In this document: one piece after another, positions 33,779 to 40,056 of the stretch | How the letters are laid out: every line of letters begins with the position of its first letter | Position numbering within the stretch: position 1 is the stretch's first letter | Program-made: the position numbers and the translations under genes | Assembly (NCBI RefSeq): GCF_014203355.1 | Contig: NZ_JACHIR010000001.1 | Coordinates: forward strand, 1,986,038 to 2,050,037 | DNA from: Kutzneria kofuensis | GTDB lineage: Bacteria > Actinomycetota > Actinomycetes > Mycobacteriales > Pseudonocardiaceae | Direction: 5' to 3' | DNA length: 64,000 nucleotides | The notes under the pieces: generated by a model | The model's input: the letters and a program-made list of their open reading frames with translations, nothing else | Databases searched by the model: none | Told to the model about the DNA's origin: nothing

Positions 33779-33930
33779 GCCATCTGATCTTGCCGACGTT
33801 TCTCATCGTTCGTCACCCCCTTGCGGCACTTGGGAAATCCCTCCACTGCGCTTGTCGACGTCGACCGTCATCTACGGGTGTCGGCCGTCCAATTGCAGGG
33901 GTAAAGCATGGCGTTGATCTTGATCCCTGC

Positions 33931-34200
33931 CTACTCCGACAGCCCCGCCGTCGGCTCCTCCGGGCCGTCCGGCTCCGGCAGCCGCCGCAGGACCTCCCCC
34001 ACCATCTGCGTCAGGCTGCGCAACTGGGCGTCCACCGAGTCGAACCGCCCCGTGTGCGCCGCCAGCGTCTCCGTGTGCTCGGTCTGCGTCGCCGCGATCT
34101 CCGCCAGGTCCCGGTCCACCCGGCCCGTGTACCAGCGCGTCAGCCGGTGGTCGTGCTCCAGCTGGCTCACCCGCTGCTCAAGCTCGTCGTCATCAGGCAC
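33931..34200 (-). CDS. small coiled-coil protein
   Basis: The 89-residue acidic protein has heptad-like helices throughout: DDDELEQRVSQLEHDHRLTR and AEIAATQTEHTETLAAHTGRFDSVDAQLRSLTQMVGEVL (two segments). No signal or membrane helix is present. It is the first gene inside attL. Small proteins of this sort are frequent accessory genes on actinomycete elements. Role unknown. Confidence 0.55.
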   Translation of the reverse strand: MPDDDELEQRVSQLEHDHRLTRWYTGRVDRDLAEIAATQTEHTETLAAHTGRFDSVDAQLRSLTQMVGEVLRRLPEPDGPEEPTAGLSE

Positions 34201-34319
34201 ACCTCAACCGTACCGGTCAGCTCCGACAATCGGCAGCATCGGTACTCTTTCTGACGGCGATAGAACTGGCCGCCACTGGCCCCGCGCTTGTCGATCCACT
34301 CGTCGCGCAGCACAACCAT
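34167..34319 (-). CDS. possible 50-residue protein upstream of 33931-34200
   Basis: An ATG at 34319 opens a frame beginning MVVLRDEWIDKRGASGGQF and ending at 34167, overlapping the start of the coiled-coil gene by 34 nt. The amino-acid composition looks protein-like, but there is no Shine-Dalgarno, and the C-terminal third uses the other gene's DNA. It may be a small coupled gene or chance. Confidence 0.25.
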   Translation of the reverse strand: MVVLRDEWIDKRGASGGQFYRRQKEYRCCRLSELTGTVEVCLMTTSLSSG

Positions 34320-34335
34320 ACCAATTCAACCATTA

Positions 34336-35355
34336 CTAATGATATCCCTTAACTTTGTCAAGTATCGCCCGGGTTAGATCAACGTTAAGCATGTGCGCAT
34401 TCGTGAAATCCACCGAAGAAATTCGCGCACCCGCGAAGGTGTCATCAGTCAGTCGAGCGTTTTCAAATGGGGCATCAGAAATAGATGAGTGATCAAATTT
34501 CGACCCCTCGATCTGCGCGCCTGAAAAATTTGTTCGCGCTAAGACGGCATCAACAAAATTGACACTCCAGAAATGCGCCAAGGTGAGGTTACAGCCAGTT
34601 AATCCCGCCTCCTGCAGTACAGTACTAAACACTACTGCACGGGTCAGATTTGCGTTGATTAGAGATGCGCCATAGAGGCTTGTTCGGTCAAATTTAGCCC
34701 CCGATAGATTGGCTCGATCGAGGTCAACCGCGTTAAGATTAGCCTTAGTAAGGTCGACGCCCTGAAGTTGGGCCCCAACCAGAGTGGCACCAGCAAGACA
34801 GGTCTTACTTAGATCGACCGTGCCCGCGTTAACACCCTCGACATCCCTCCTGCCGATCACAGTTAAAGCAGCCTGCACATCGGTCGCAGGAAACGAAACC
34901 TCAGCTTGAGCAAAGGATGGACACGACGAGACCGGAGCACGTTCCCGAATAAAAGCCGACAACACATCAATGATTGTCGCCTCGTCACGTGTAGAGTCCT
35001 TAGCAAGGCGCTCTAATGCGTAAACTCCGCCGATACGAACTTCCTGCTTGTCAGACCCAAGTTCGTCAACCGCCTTGCCAAACCGGTCTGTTATCTGAGT
35101 CTGCTCTGACACATTGACCTGATTCAAGGCCGCTTGAATAGATTGTGAGCTAAAGAATAGCGCCCCAACGGCGGCGACTGAAGTGAGCAGCGAAACTACC
35201 CCCTGCCACCCTTTCCATCCCAGAAAGCGACCCAAGGGTTTCCAAACATTAGGCACATTGCGACGCGACGCCGGTCTACGCAGTCCACGTAACCTTCCGC
35301 CCATGGCTCGTTTAGCGGTATAAGTGCTTCTGTGCAGAGGCCGCCCCGACGTCAT
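34336..35355 (-). CDS. membrane-anchored pentapeptide-repeat protein (AT-rich cargo)
   Basis: The 339-residue protein has a basic N-terminus, a membrane helix near residues 52-70 (GVVSLLTSVAAVGALFFSS), a helical region, then about 150 residues of A(D/N)LXX pentapeptide repeats (LVGAQLQGVDLTKANLNAVD, LDRANLSGAKFDRTSLYGAS) forming a quadrilateral beta helix. The gene is conspicuously AT-rich relative to the element backbone, with TTA and ATA codons, indicating separate acquisition. Similar membrane-tethered pentapeptide proteins are of unknown function. Position at the element edge fits a cargo slot. Confidence 0.8.
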   Translation of the reverse strand: MTSGRPLHRSTYTAKRAMGGRLRGLRRPASRRNVPNVWKPLGRFLGWKGWQGVVSLLTSVAAVGALFFSSQSIQAALNQVNVSEQTQITDRFGKAVDELGSDKQEVRIGGVYALERLAKDSTRDEATIIDVLSAFIRERAPVSSCPSFAQAEVSFPATDVQAALTVIGRRDVEGVNAGTVDLSKTCLAGATLVGAQLQGVDLTKANLNAVDLDRANLSGAKFDRTSLYGASLINANLTRAVVFSTVLQEAGLTGCNLTLAHFWSVNFVDAVLARTNFSGAQIEGSKFDHSSISDAPFENARLTDDTFAGARISSVDFTNAHMLNVDLTRAILDKVKGYH

Positions 35356-35457
35356 GCCAACTAGTCGGCATGAGTCGTCGCAAGGTTACCTCTGCGGAAG
35401 ATTGTGACAAAAACGTCACCGGCACTGGGGCTCGCGGAACCTGCCTAGCTACGTGAA

Positions 35458-35497
35458 GGCCGCCCGACCGGAGGGAAATCCCTTCGGCAGAGCGGCC
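35458..35497 (-). terminator. terminator hairpin downstream of the SprT-like gene
   Basis: GGCCGCCCGACCGGAGGG and CCCTTCGGCAGAGCGGCC can form an interrupted long stem around AAAT. It lies 12 nt past the stop of the leftward SprT-like gene and in front of the pentapeptide gene, so it separates the two transcripts. Confidence 0.55.
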
Positions 35498-35508
35498 CGG
35501 GTCGCTGG

Positions 35509-36171
35509 CTACTCGCCTTCGTCGTCCTCGGCCACGAAGTCGGTGTCGCACGCGCCGCAGGTGATCGGGGCCTCGGCCAGCGTCGTGCGGGCAACCCGGA
35601 TCTTGCGGGGGCACGCGCACTCGGCCACGGCCAAGTTGGTGCTCTTCTTCTTGCTGGTCGCGTGCACCTCGGCGTAGCGCCAGGCGACAAGCGCAGCGCC
35701 CAACTCGTCCAGTTCGGCCGCGTACGCCTTGGCGGTCGTCTCCGGGACGGTCGTGAGGCTCCATCCGATGGTCTTGTCCTCGGCGAGCGTGAGCCCCAGT
35801 TCCTCGCCCAGCGCCTTGAACTTGGCGTTGTGGTAGCGGCCCTGGCGTGAGGTGTCCTTGATCTCGCGAACGTGGGCCAGGCCGTGAGCGGCCTCGTGAA
35901 GCAGCGTTCCGAGCACCTCCAGCGCGCCCCGCTGCAAGCCCTCGCCCGAGATGAACAACTCCGGGAGCTGCTTCTCCCCGTGCTGCCACCGCGCGGCGGC
36001 GAAGTGCCCGAGTCGGGCCTGGCCGGCCTTCATGCCCAGCGTCCCCGAGCCGAAGGTCACGACCACTTCGGGCACGTCGGGGTGGCGCTGCTGGATAGCG
36101 CGCCAGGCTGCTTCGAATGCGGTGACGAGTTGCGTGGTGATGGTGGTGAGCGTAGCGGCTGGTGCAGACAT
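35509..36171 (-). CDS. SprT-like zinc metallopeptidase-domain protein
   Basis: The 220-residue protein has the HExxH motif in LGTLLHEAAHGLAHVRE near residue 93, with a following RYHNAKF segment that may give the third ligand, and a C-terminal zinc ribbon (ECACPRK ... ITCGACDTDF). This is the SprT/Spartan architecture; eukaryotic Spartan cleaves DNA-protein crosslinks. On a RepSA element that makes covalent Rep-DNA intermediates, a protease of this type would be a sensible helper, which is speculation. A CTTAAG palindrome lies 50 nt upstream. Confidence 0.75.
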   Translation of the reverse strand: MSAPAATLTTITTQLVTAFEAAWRAIQQRHPDVPEVVVTFGSGTLGMKAGQARLGHFAAARWQHGEKQLPELFISGEGLQRGALEVLGTLLHEAAHGLAHVREIKDTSRQGRYHNAKFKALGEELGLTLAEDKTIGWSLTTVPETTAKAYAAELDELGAALVAWRYAEVHATSKKKSTNLAVAECACPRKIRVARTTLAEAPITCGACDTDFVAEDDEGE

Positions 36172-36220
36172 CGTTGGCGCCTCCCCTACCTCGCGTGGTG
36201 TACCTCCATTCTAGCCGTTT

Positions 36221-36236
36221 GACACTTAAGCGTCAC
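36221..36236. promoter_or_regulatory. CTTAAG palindrome, site 1
   Basis: TGACACTTAAGCGTCA is a near-perfect 16-bp palindrome 50 nt upstream of the SprT-like gene. The same sequence occurs at 39921-39936 (inverted) and 44300-44315, always in front of element genes. It is probably an operator of one element-encoded regulator. Confidence 0.6.
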
Positions 36237-36325
36237 GACATATCCGCAGGTAAACGCCATTTCCGAGGACTCCTCACTCACAAGGGTGGGGCCTCCGTGC
36301 CATCCCGTCGACCTGGCGCAGCCCG

Positions 36326-36400
36326 ATCACACGTGTCAAGGGGGCACCCGCTCGTTGAACCGCCGGCTTGGGCTGGATCGGCCCCCTTGACACGTGTGAT
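36326..36400. repeat. perfect 20-bp inverted repeat with 35-nt loop
   Basis: ATCACACGTGTCAAGGGGGC at 36326-36345 is exactly complementary to 36381-36400. Each arm contains the palindrome ACACGTGT. The region 36237-36768 contains no supportable gene, although several GC-rich frames are open. It could be a replication or transfer origin, a recombination relic, or a transcriptional control hairpin. Confidence 0.7.
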
Positions 36401-36590
36401 TGCCCTCTGGGAGGTCGATGGGATGGCGCGGTCAAGGCCGCGCCCGAACCGCAGCCGGTTCTACTCCCCTGGCCATCCTGTTGGCCTGCCTAGCGGCGAG
36501 CGTCCTCTTTGGACTGATGGGCGCCCCGCGGCTTGCCGCTGCGGTCTCCTCGCGGGGGATCTTTCCGCTGGTCGTCTATGCCGGCCGCGT

Positions 36591-36619
36591 GCCCCCGGCC
36601 TACGCGGCGCGCCGGGGGC
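36591..36619. repeat. GC-rich inverted repeat
   Basis: GCCCCCGGC (36591-36599) and GCCGGGGGC (36611-36619) form a 9-bp stem with an 11-nt loop, in the same non-coding stretch as the 20-bp inverted repeat. It is one of three strong hairpins within 400 nt. Confidence 0.5.
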
Positions 36620-36696
36620 CGGAGGTCCCCTTGGCGCGTCCGCAAAGAGGCGAGGCCGGATCAGGGCTGAGCGGCCGGCTTGGGCATGGACGACCA

Positions 36697-36718
36697 GCGG
36701 CCCCCGTGAGGGGGCCGC
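36697..36718. terminator. GC-rich hairpin, likely terminator
   Basis: GCGGCCCCC and GGGGGCCGC pair perfectly around GTGA. It lies 50 nt from the stop of the leftward Nudix gene and may terminate that transcript, or one entering from the left. Confidence 0.5.
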
Positions 36719-36768
36719 CTTGATGGAGAAAAGAAACTATGAACGAGCCTCGATGTCACAAACAGCCC

Positions 36769-37194
36769 TCAAGAGAGAACGTTGACCCCGTCGTGGGCGC
36801 GAAACTCCGCATGGTCGCCCAACGCGTCGGCGACACGGACCGCGTACGCGGGTGCCATGCGCACAAGTGCCTCCTGCGGGTCGACCCACTGAACCGAGAC
36901 CGACTCATCTGTAGCGACAGGCTCGCCGTCAACCGGGCGACAACGAAACACAAGGGCTACAATTCCGCGAGGCAGGTTCTTGTATGCGCCAGTTAGCCGT
37001 TCGACATCGACAGTGATTCCCGTCTCCTCGAGAACCTCTCGGCGCACACCCTCGTCGAACGTTTCACCCAGCTCAAGGACGCCACCGGGCGGCTCCCAGT
37101 GTTGATTGTCGCGACGCTGAATCAAAAGAATGCGCCCTCTGAGGTCGACGACGACGCCCGCAACGCTGACGGAATGCATCGGCGTACCGCTCAT
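36769..37194 (-). CDS. Nudix hydrolase (MutT-like)
   Basis: From the ATG at 37194 (an in-frame ATG at 37212 is also possible) the 141-residue protein contains the Nudix box GGVLELGETFDEGVRREVLEETG at about residues 37-59, preceded by ILLIQRRDNQHWEPP. It should hydrolyse a nucleotide diphosphate derivative. It is divergent from the GntR gene across a short intergenic region with a TCTAG operator. A Nudix gene next to the GntR regulator is a recurring AICE arrangement, as in pSAM2-type elements. Confidence 0.85.
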   Translation of the reverse strand: MSGTPMHSVSVAGVVVDLRGRILLIQRRDNQHWEPPGGVLELGETFDEGVRREVLEETGITVDVERLTGAYKNLPRGIVALVFRCRPVDGEPVATDESVSVQWVDPQEALVRMAPAYAVRVADALGDHAEFRAHDGVNVLS

Positions 37195-37241
37195 ATCAAT
37201 CCTCCAAGTCAAGGTCCGTCAGCACCTGATATGCTACCACT

Positions 37242-37250
37242 TGTCTAGTT
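37242..37250. promoter_or_regulatory. GntR operator half in front of gntR
   Basis: TTGTCTAGT (37241-37249 region) matches the CTTGTCTAG arm repeated at 38112-38119. It lies 15 nt before the GntR start codon and between that gene and the divergent Nudix gene. Confidence 0.5.
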
Positions 37251-37263
37251 GTCAGGAGGAGTC

Positions 37264-38043
37264 GTGCTTCAGCTCGGAACGGTGGACCGGTCCGACGACC
37301 GCCCGCCCTACAAGCAGATTGCTGATGAGCTACGGTCGGCAATCGATCTTGGGCGGCTCGCTCCGGGCGAGAAGCTGCCGTCAGAGGCGGACCTTGTCGA
37401 ACACTACAAGGTGTCACGAATGACGGCGCGCCAGGCGATACAGGAGCTTCGATCAGAAGGACTTGTTGACGCAGAGCAAGGGCGCGGCGTCTTCGTTCGA
37501 AAGGTTGCACCAATTCGACGGTTGGCGTCGGACCGCTTTGCTCGTCGGCATCGCCAAGACGGTAAAGCCGCCTTCATCATCGAGGCAGAGAAGTCAGGCG
37601 TCCAACCATCAGTTGATCAGATCCGCGTGAGTCGGGAATCACCGAGCAGCTTCATTCAGGAACGGCTGCGACTTACTGCGTCAGACTCAGTGGTTGTCCG
37701 GGCTCGCCGATACCTTGCGAATGACATTCCAGTTGAAACGGCAGTCTCGTACATTCCAGCCGAGATTGCAGATGGAACTGCAATAGCCGAGTTGAACACC
37801 GGCCCGGGCGGCATCTATGCACGTATTGAAGACGCCGGTCATATCCTCGATCACTTCACCGAAGAAGTGTCGGCCCGCATGCCCACTCCAGAGGAACGGA
37901 AGGACCTTCAGCTTGGAGCGTCCGTGCCCGTGCTTCGCGTAGTACGGACGGCCTACGACACCACGGGCAGGCCGGTAGAGGTCTGCGACACGATCAAGGC
38001 AGCACCCGCCTACCTGCTTGAGTACGAGCTCCCCGCCCGCTGA
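37264..38043 (+). CDS. GntR-family regulator (HutC/UTRA type, KorSA-like)
   Basis: GTG at 37264 is chosen because AGGAGG lies 6 nt upstream. The 259-residue protein has an N-terminal GntR winged helix (PPYKQIADELRSAIDLGRL, PSEADLVEHYKVSRMTARQAIQEL, GLVDAEQGRGVFV) and a C-terminal UTRA ligand domain ending YLLEYELPAR. KorSA-type repressors control transfer and replication genes in related elements. Copies of a TCTAGA-centred site lie both in front of this gene and in front of the next operon, consistent with autoregulation. Confidence 0.88.
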   Translation: MLQLGTVDRSDDRPPYKQIADELRSAIDLGRLAPGEKLPSEADLVEHYKVSRMTARQAIQELRSEGLVDAEQGRGVFVRKVAPIRRLASDRFARRHRQDGKAAFIIEAEKSGVQPSVDQIRVSRESPSSFIQERLRLTASDSVVVRARRYLANDIPVETAVSYIPAEIADGTAIAELNTGPGGIYARIEDAGHILDHFTEEVSARMPTPEERKDLQLGASVPVLRVVRTAYDTTGRPVEVCDTIKAAPAYLLEYELPAR

Positions 38044-38064
38044 CGCACATTCACCCGATTGGAC

Positions 38065-38127
38065 GCGTCTAGACAGGTTGCGCTCGTCTAGACGACTAGG
38101 CATAGTGATACTTGTCTAGACGCCTAG
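38065..38127. promoter_or_regulatory. array of TCTAGA-centred operators
   Basis: Three TCTAGA palindromes occur at 38068-38073 (CGTCTAGACAGG), 38087-38092 (CGTCTAGACGAC) and 38115-38120 (TTGTCTAGACGC), with additional CTAG cores at 38095-38099 and 38123-38127. The cluster is directly upstream of the operon starting at 38146 and downstream of gntR. Confidence 0.7.
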
Positions 38128-38145
38128 TTGAGGAGCTGAGACGAG

Positions 38146-38568
38146 ATGCTGAAGAACATCCCCGCCATCCTGGACGGCTACCGCCTGATGATCGTGGAAG
38201 CGCCCGAGATGAAGATGCGCAAGACCAAGGAGAACGGCCGCGAGATCCTCGTCCCCGACACGATCTTCGGCACCGATGACCCCAAGTACACCGTGACGCT
38301 GTTCTGCAAGAAGCGCGCGTCGGCGGACGGCTACCGGCAGAAGGGCGAGGAGATCAAGGTCACGCTGACCAGTGATCCCGGCTCGGAGTTCGAGGAAGGC
38401 CAGTACGTCAGCCTGCGGAACCTGACCGTCAGCATCACCGCCATGCCGCACCGCAACGCCCGCCGCGACACCGGCACCGAGGACGCGATCGGCTACGTCG
38501 GCTGGTCGTTCACCGCCGAGGGCCTGGCACCCGAGTCCCCGCACCTGGCCAGCCGCCCGGCGGCCTGA
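38146..38568 (+). CDS. conserved AICE regulatory-type protein (SCO3933-like)
   Basis: The 140-residue protein has no membrane helix. Its sequence (LDGYRLMIVEAPEMKMRKTKENG, YTVTLFCKKRASADGYRQKGEEIKV) is of a kind that I recall from actinomycete elements, where it is encoded just after the GntR repressor. The biochemical role is not known. It is the first gene behind the TCTAGA operator array. Confidence 0.6.
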   Translation: MLKNIPAILDGYRLMIVEAPEMKMRKTKENGREILVPDTIFGTDDPKYTVTLFCKKRASADGYRQKGEEIKVTLTSDPGSEFEEGQYVSLRNLTVSITAMPHRNARRDTGTEDAIGYVGWSFTAEGLAPESPHLASRPAA

Positions 38569-38692
38569 CAGCTTCGCCTGTGCCCCCAGGAGATCGCGGT
38601 GGGGCAGCCCAGTTCGAGCCGGGCCACAGGCACTAGCTCAACGTCGGAAGGCGTCTCCTCGCGATGACGCGCGCCGTAATCCGTTGCGCTTC

Positions 38693-38717
38693 TTGTTCTT
38701 TGAGAACTCCACAGTGG
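38693..38717 (+). promoter_or_regulatory. rRNA boxA-like antitermination/processing motif
   Basis: TTGTTCTTTGAGAACTCC followed by ACAGTGG closely resembles the boxA region of actinobacterial rRNA leaders (TTTGAGAACTCAA). It lies in the 293-nt gap 38569-38861, before a long run of small genes leading to TraB and RepSA. The same gap contains a CCCCGTCCGGGG hairpin near 38814 and no supportable gene. Confidence 0.45.
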
Positions 38718-38861
38718 ATAGAGCCATGCCCAAATCCGGCTGATCTCCGGCGCAGCAACCGTTGTGCGCCGGGAGATTCGGTCGCCCCCGGACGCTCGTG
38801 TTCGACGTAGTACCCCGTCCGGGGACGGCCGTGTTTCCCGCAACTGGAATGGAGAAAGAGG

Positions 38862-39044
38862 ATGGCACGCACCACGTTGACGCTCGTCCGCATCGCCCCG
38901 GCTGCGGGGAACGACGGCGAGCCCAACCCGTACCGGCCCGCCGGACTGCTCACCACCAGCAGCGGCAACCGCGTCGTGGCCTTGTCGACCCGGCGCAACC
39001 CGACCCGCCCGCCATACACCCCGACCGGAAAGGACGCCGCGTGA
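38862..39044 (+). CDS. small hypothetical element protein
   Basis: The 60-residue frame from ATG at 38862, with an AGAAAGAGG purine stretch just before it, encodes a basic protein (ARTTLTLVRIAPAAGND). Its TGA overlaps the next GTG, which supports it being a real cotranscribed gene. No family is recognised. Confidence 0.5.
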   Translation: MARTTLTLVRIAPAAGNDGEPNPYRPAGLLTTSSGNRVVALSTRRNPTRPPYTPTGKDAA

Positions 39045-39436
39045 GCAACTCCGATCTGTTCGGCAACAAGGTGGCCGAGACGTCGTCGCCGGCCAAGAAG
39101 TCCAAGACGGTCAACAACATGGAGACCATCAAGACCGTGATCGACCGGGCGTGGAGCGAACGCCCATACGTGCTCGTCGGCCCGACCGGGCAGCCGCACC
39201 GGGTATCCGATGACGGGACGGTCAAGCCGTGCATCTACTGGGAGGCCGACGCGATCCATCAGTTGATTCAGCAGAAGGTGCTCGTGGTCGGCGGGCGGCG
39301 CAGCTACCAGACCCGTCACGGGGTCAAGAGCGGGCAGTCCGTCCTGGTACCCAAGAGCACGCGAGACATGCTCAGTCGATGGAAGTCACTTAAGCCCTTG
39401 TCCAGCAACGGAAACACGACGAGAAGGAGCGCGTGA
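39041..39436 (+). CDS. hypothetical element protein
   Basis: GTG at 39041 overlaps the preceding stop, giving 131 residues. The sequence is soluble, with a Lys/Ser-rich N-terminus and a compact central domain (YVLVGPTGQPHRVSDDG, IYWEADAIHQLIQQKVLVVGG). The core could be a small nucleic-acid-binding fold, but nothing diagnostic is present. It is part of the pre-TraB gene run. Confidence 0.5.
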   Translation: MSNSDLFGNKVAETSSPAKKSKTVNNMETIKTVIDRAWSERPYVLVGPTGQPHRVSDDGTVKPCIYWEADAIHQLIQQKVLVVGGRRSYQTRHGVKSGQSVLVPKSTRDMLSRWKSLKPLSSNGNTTRRSA

Positions 39437-39439
39437 ACC

Positions 39440-39715
39440 GTGCCGAAGAAGACCGTTCAGCAGATGATGCTCAGGCGGGCCAAGCGCAAGTACGACAACA
39501 TGCTGACCTGCGTCGAGGCCCTGGTGTCCACGCTGCCGCTGGCGGAGAAGGAGATCCGGCGGATGAACCCGCGCGTCAAGGGCCGGAGCTACCGCCTGGC
39601 AAGCCAGGACGACTTGCTCAAGCTCGTCGCCGGCGTCCGCGACAAGCTCATCGGCTTCGCCGAGGACTGCAAGAAGCACGAGACCAAGCTGACCACCCAA
39701 GATTGGACGGTGTGA
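39440..39715 (+). CDS. small basic hypothetical protein
   Basis: The 91-residue Lys/Arg-rich helical protein (TVQQMMLRRAKRKYDNML, EKEIRRMNPRVKG) begins at a GTG three bases after the previous stop and ends four bases before the next start. Spacing and composition support cotranslation. It could bind DNA or RNA. Function unknown. Confidence 0.5.
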   Translation: MPKKTVQQMMLRRAKRKYDNMLTCVEALVSTLPLAEKEIRRMNPRVKGRSYRLASQDDLLKLVAGVRDKLIGFAEDCKKHETKLTTQDWTV

Positions 39716-39718
39716 CCG

Positions 39719-39898
39719 ATGAACGGAGTTGACCGGGTCACGATGGAGATGGACGAGGCGATGAACGCGCTCAAGCGCTCGATGCGGGGGATTCCCGTCG
39801 CGGCTTTCGCCTCCAGTCACAAGGTTCTCGCCCGCGCGGTGGCCACGCTGCACACCGAGATGCGGTGGGCGCGTCACGCGGCCGTCGACGCGCGGTAG
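39719..39898 (+). CDS. 59-residue hypothetical protein
   Basis: An ATG at 39719, directly after the stop of the preceding gene, opens a 59-residue frame with helical character (VTMEMDEAMNALKRSMRG) that ends at TAG 39896-39898. The tight spacing in an operon of small genes is the main support. Confidence 0.4.
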   Translation: MNGVDRVTMEMDEAMNALKRSMRGIPVAAFASSHKVLARAVATLHTEMRWARHAAVDAR

Positions 39899-39920
39899 AT
39901 CGCACAACAACCCCGACAAT

Positions 39921-39936
39921 TGACGCTTAAGTGTCA
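39921..39936. promoter_or_regulatory. CTTAAG palindrome, site 2
   Basis: TGACGCTTAAGTGTCA is the exact reverse complement of site 1. It lies 121 nt upstream of the TraB start in a 158-nt non-coding stretch, so it probably controls the traB transcript. Confidence 0.6.
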
Positions 39937-40056
39937 GAAGAGCGGTTCCGGTGCTGGCGCTGTCCCTGGACACCCCACCGAACCATCGGGCCTGTCCAGG
40001 CACGGCGGGATCACCGCGATCCACGAACCACCCGTCTGCCCTGGGAGGGAACGACA

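Noticed and set aside
36400-36785. Two overlapping frames in the hairpin-rich region of element 2
   Set aside because: Neither has a ribosome site or conserved pattern. Hydrophobic residues in one frame coincide with GC-rich hairpins, so I treat the region as non-coding.
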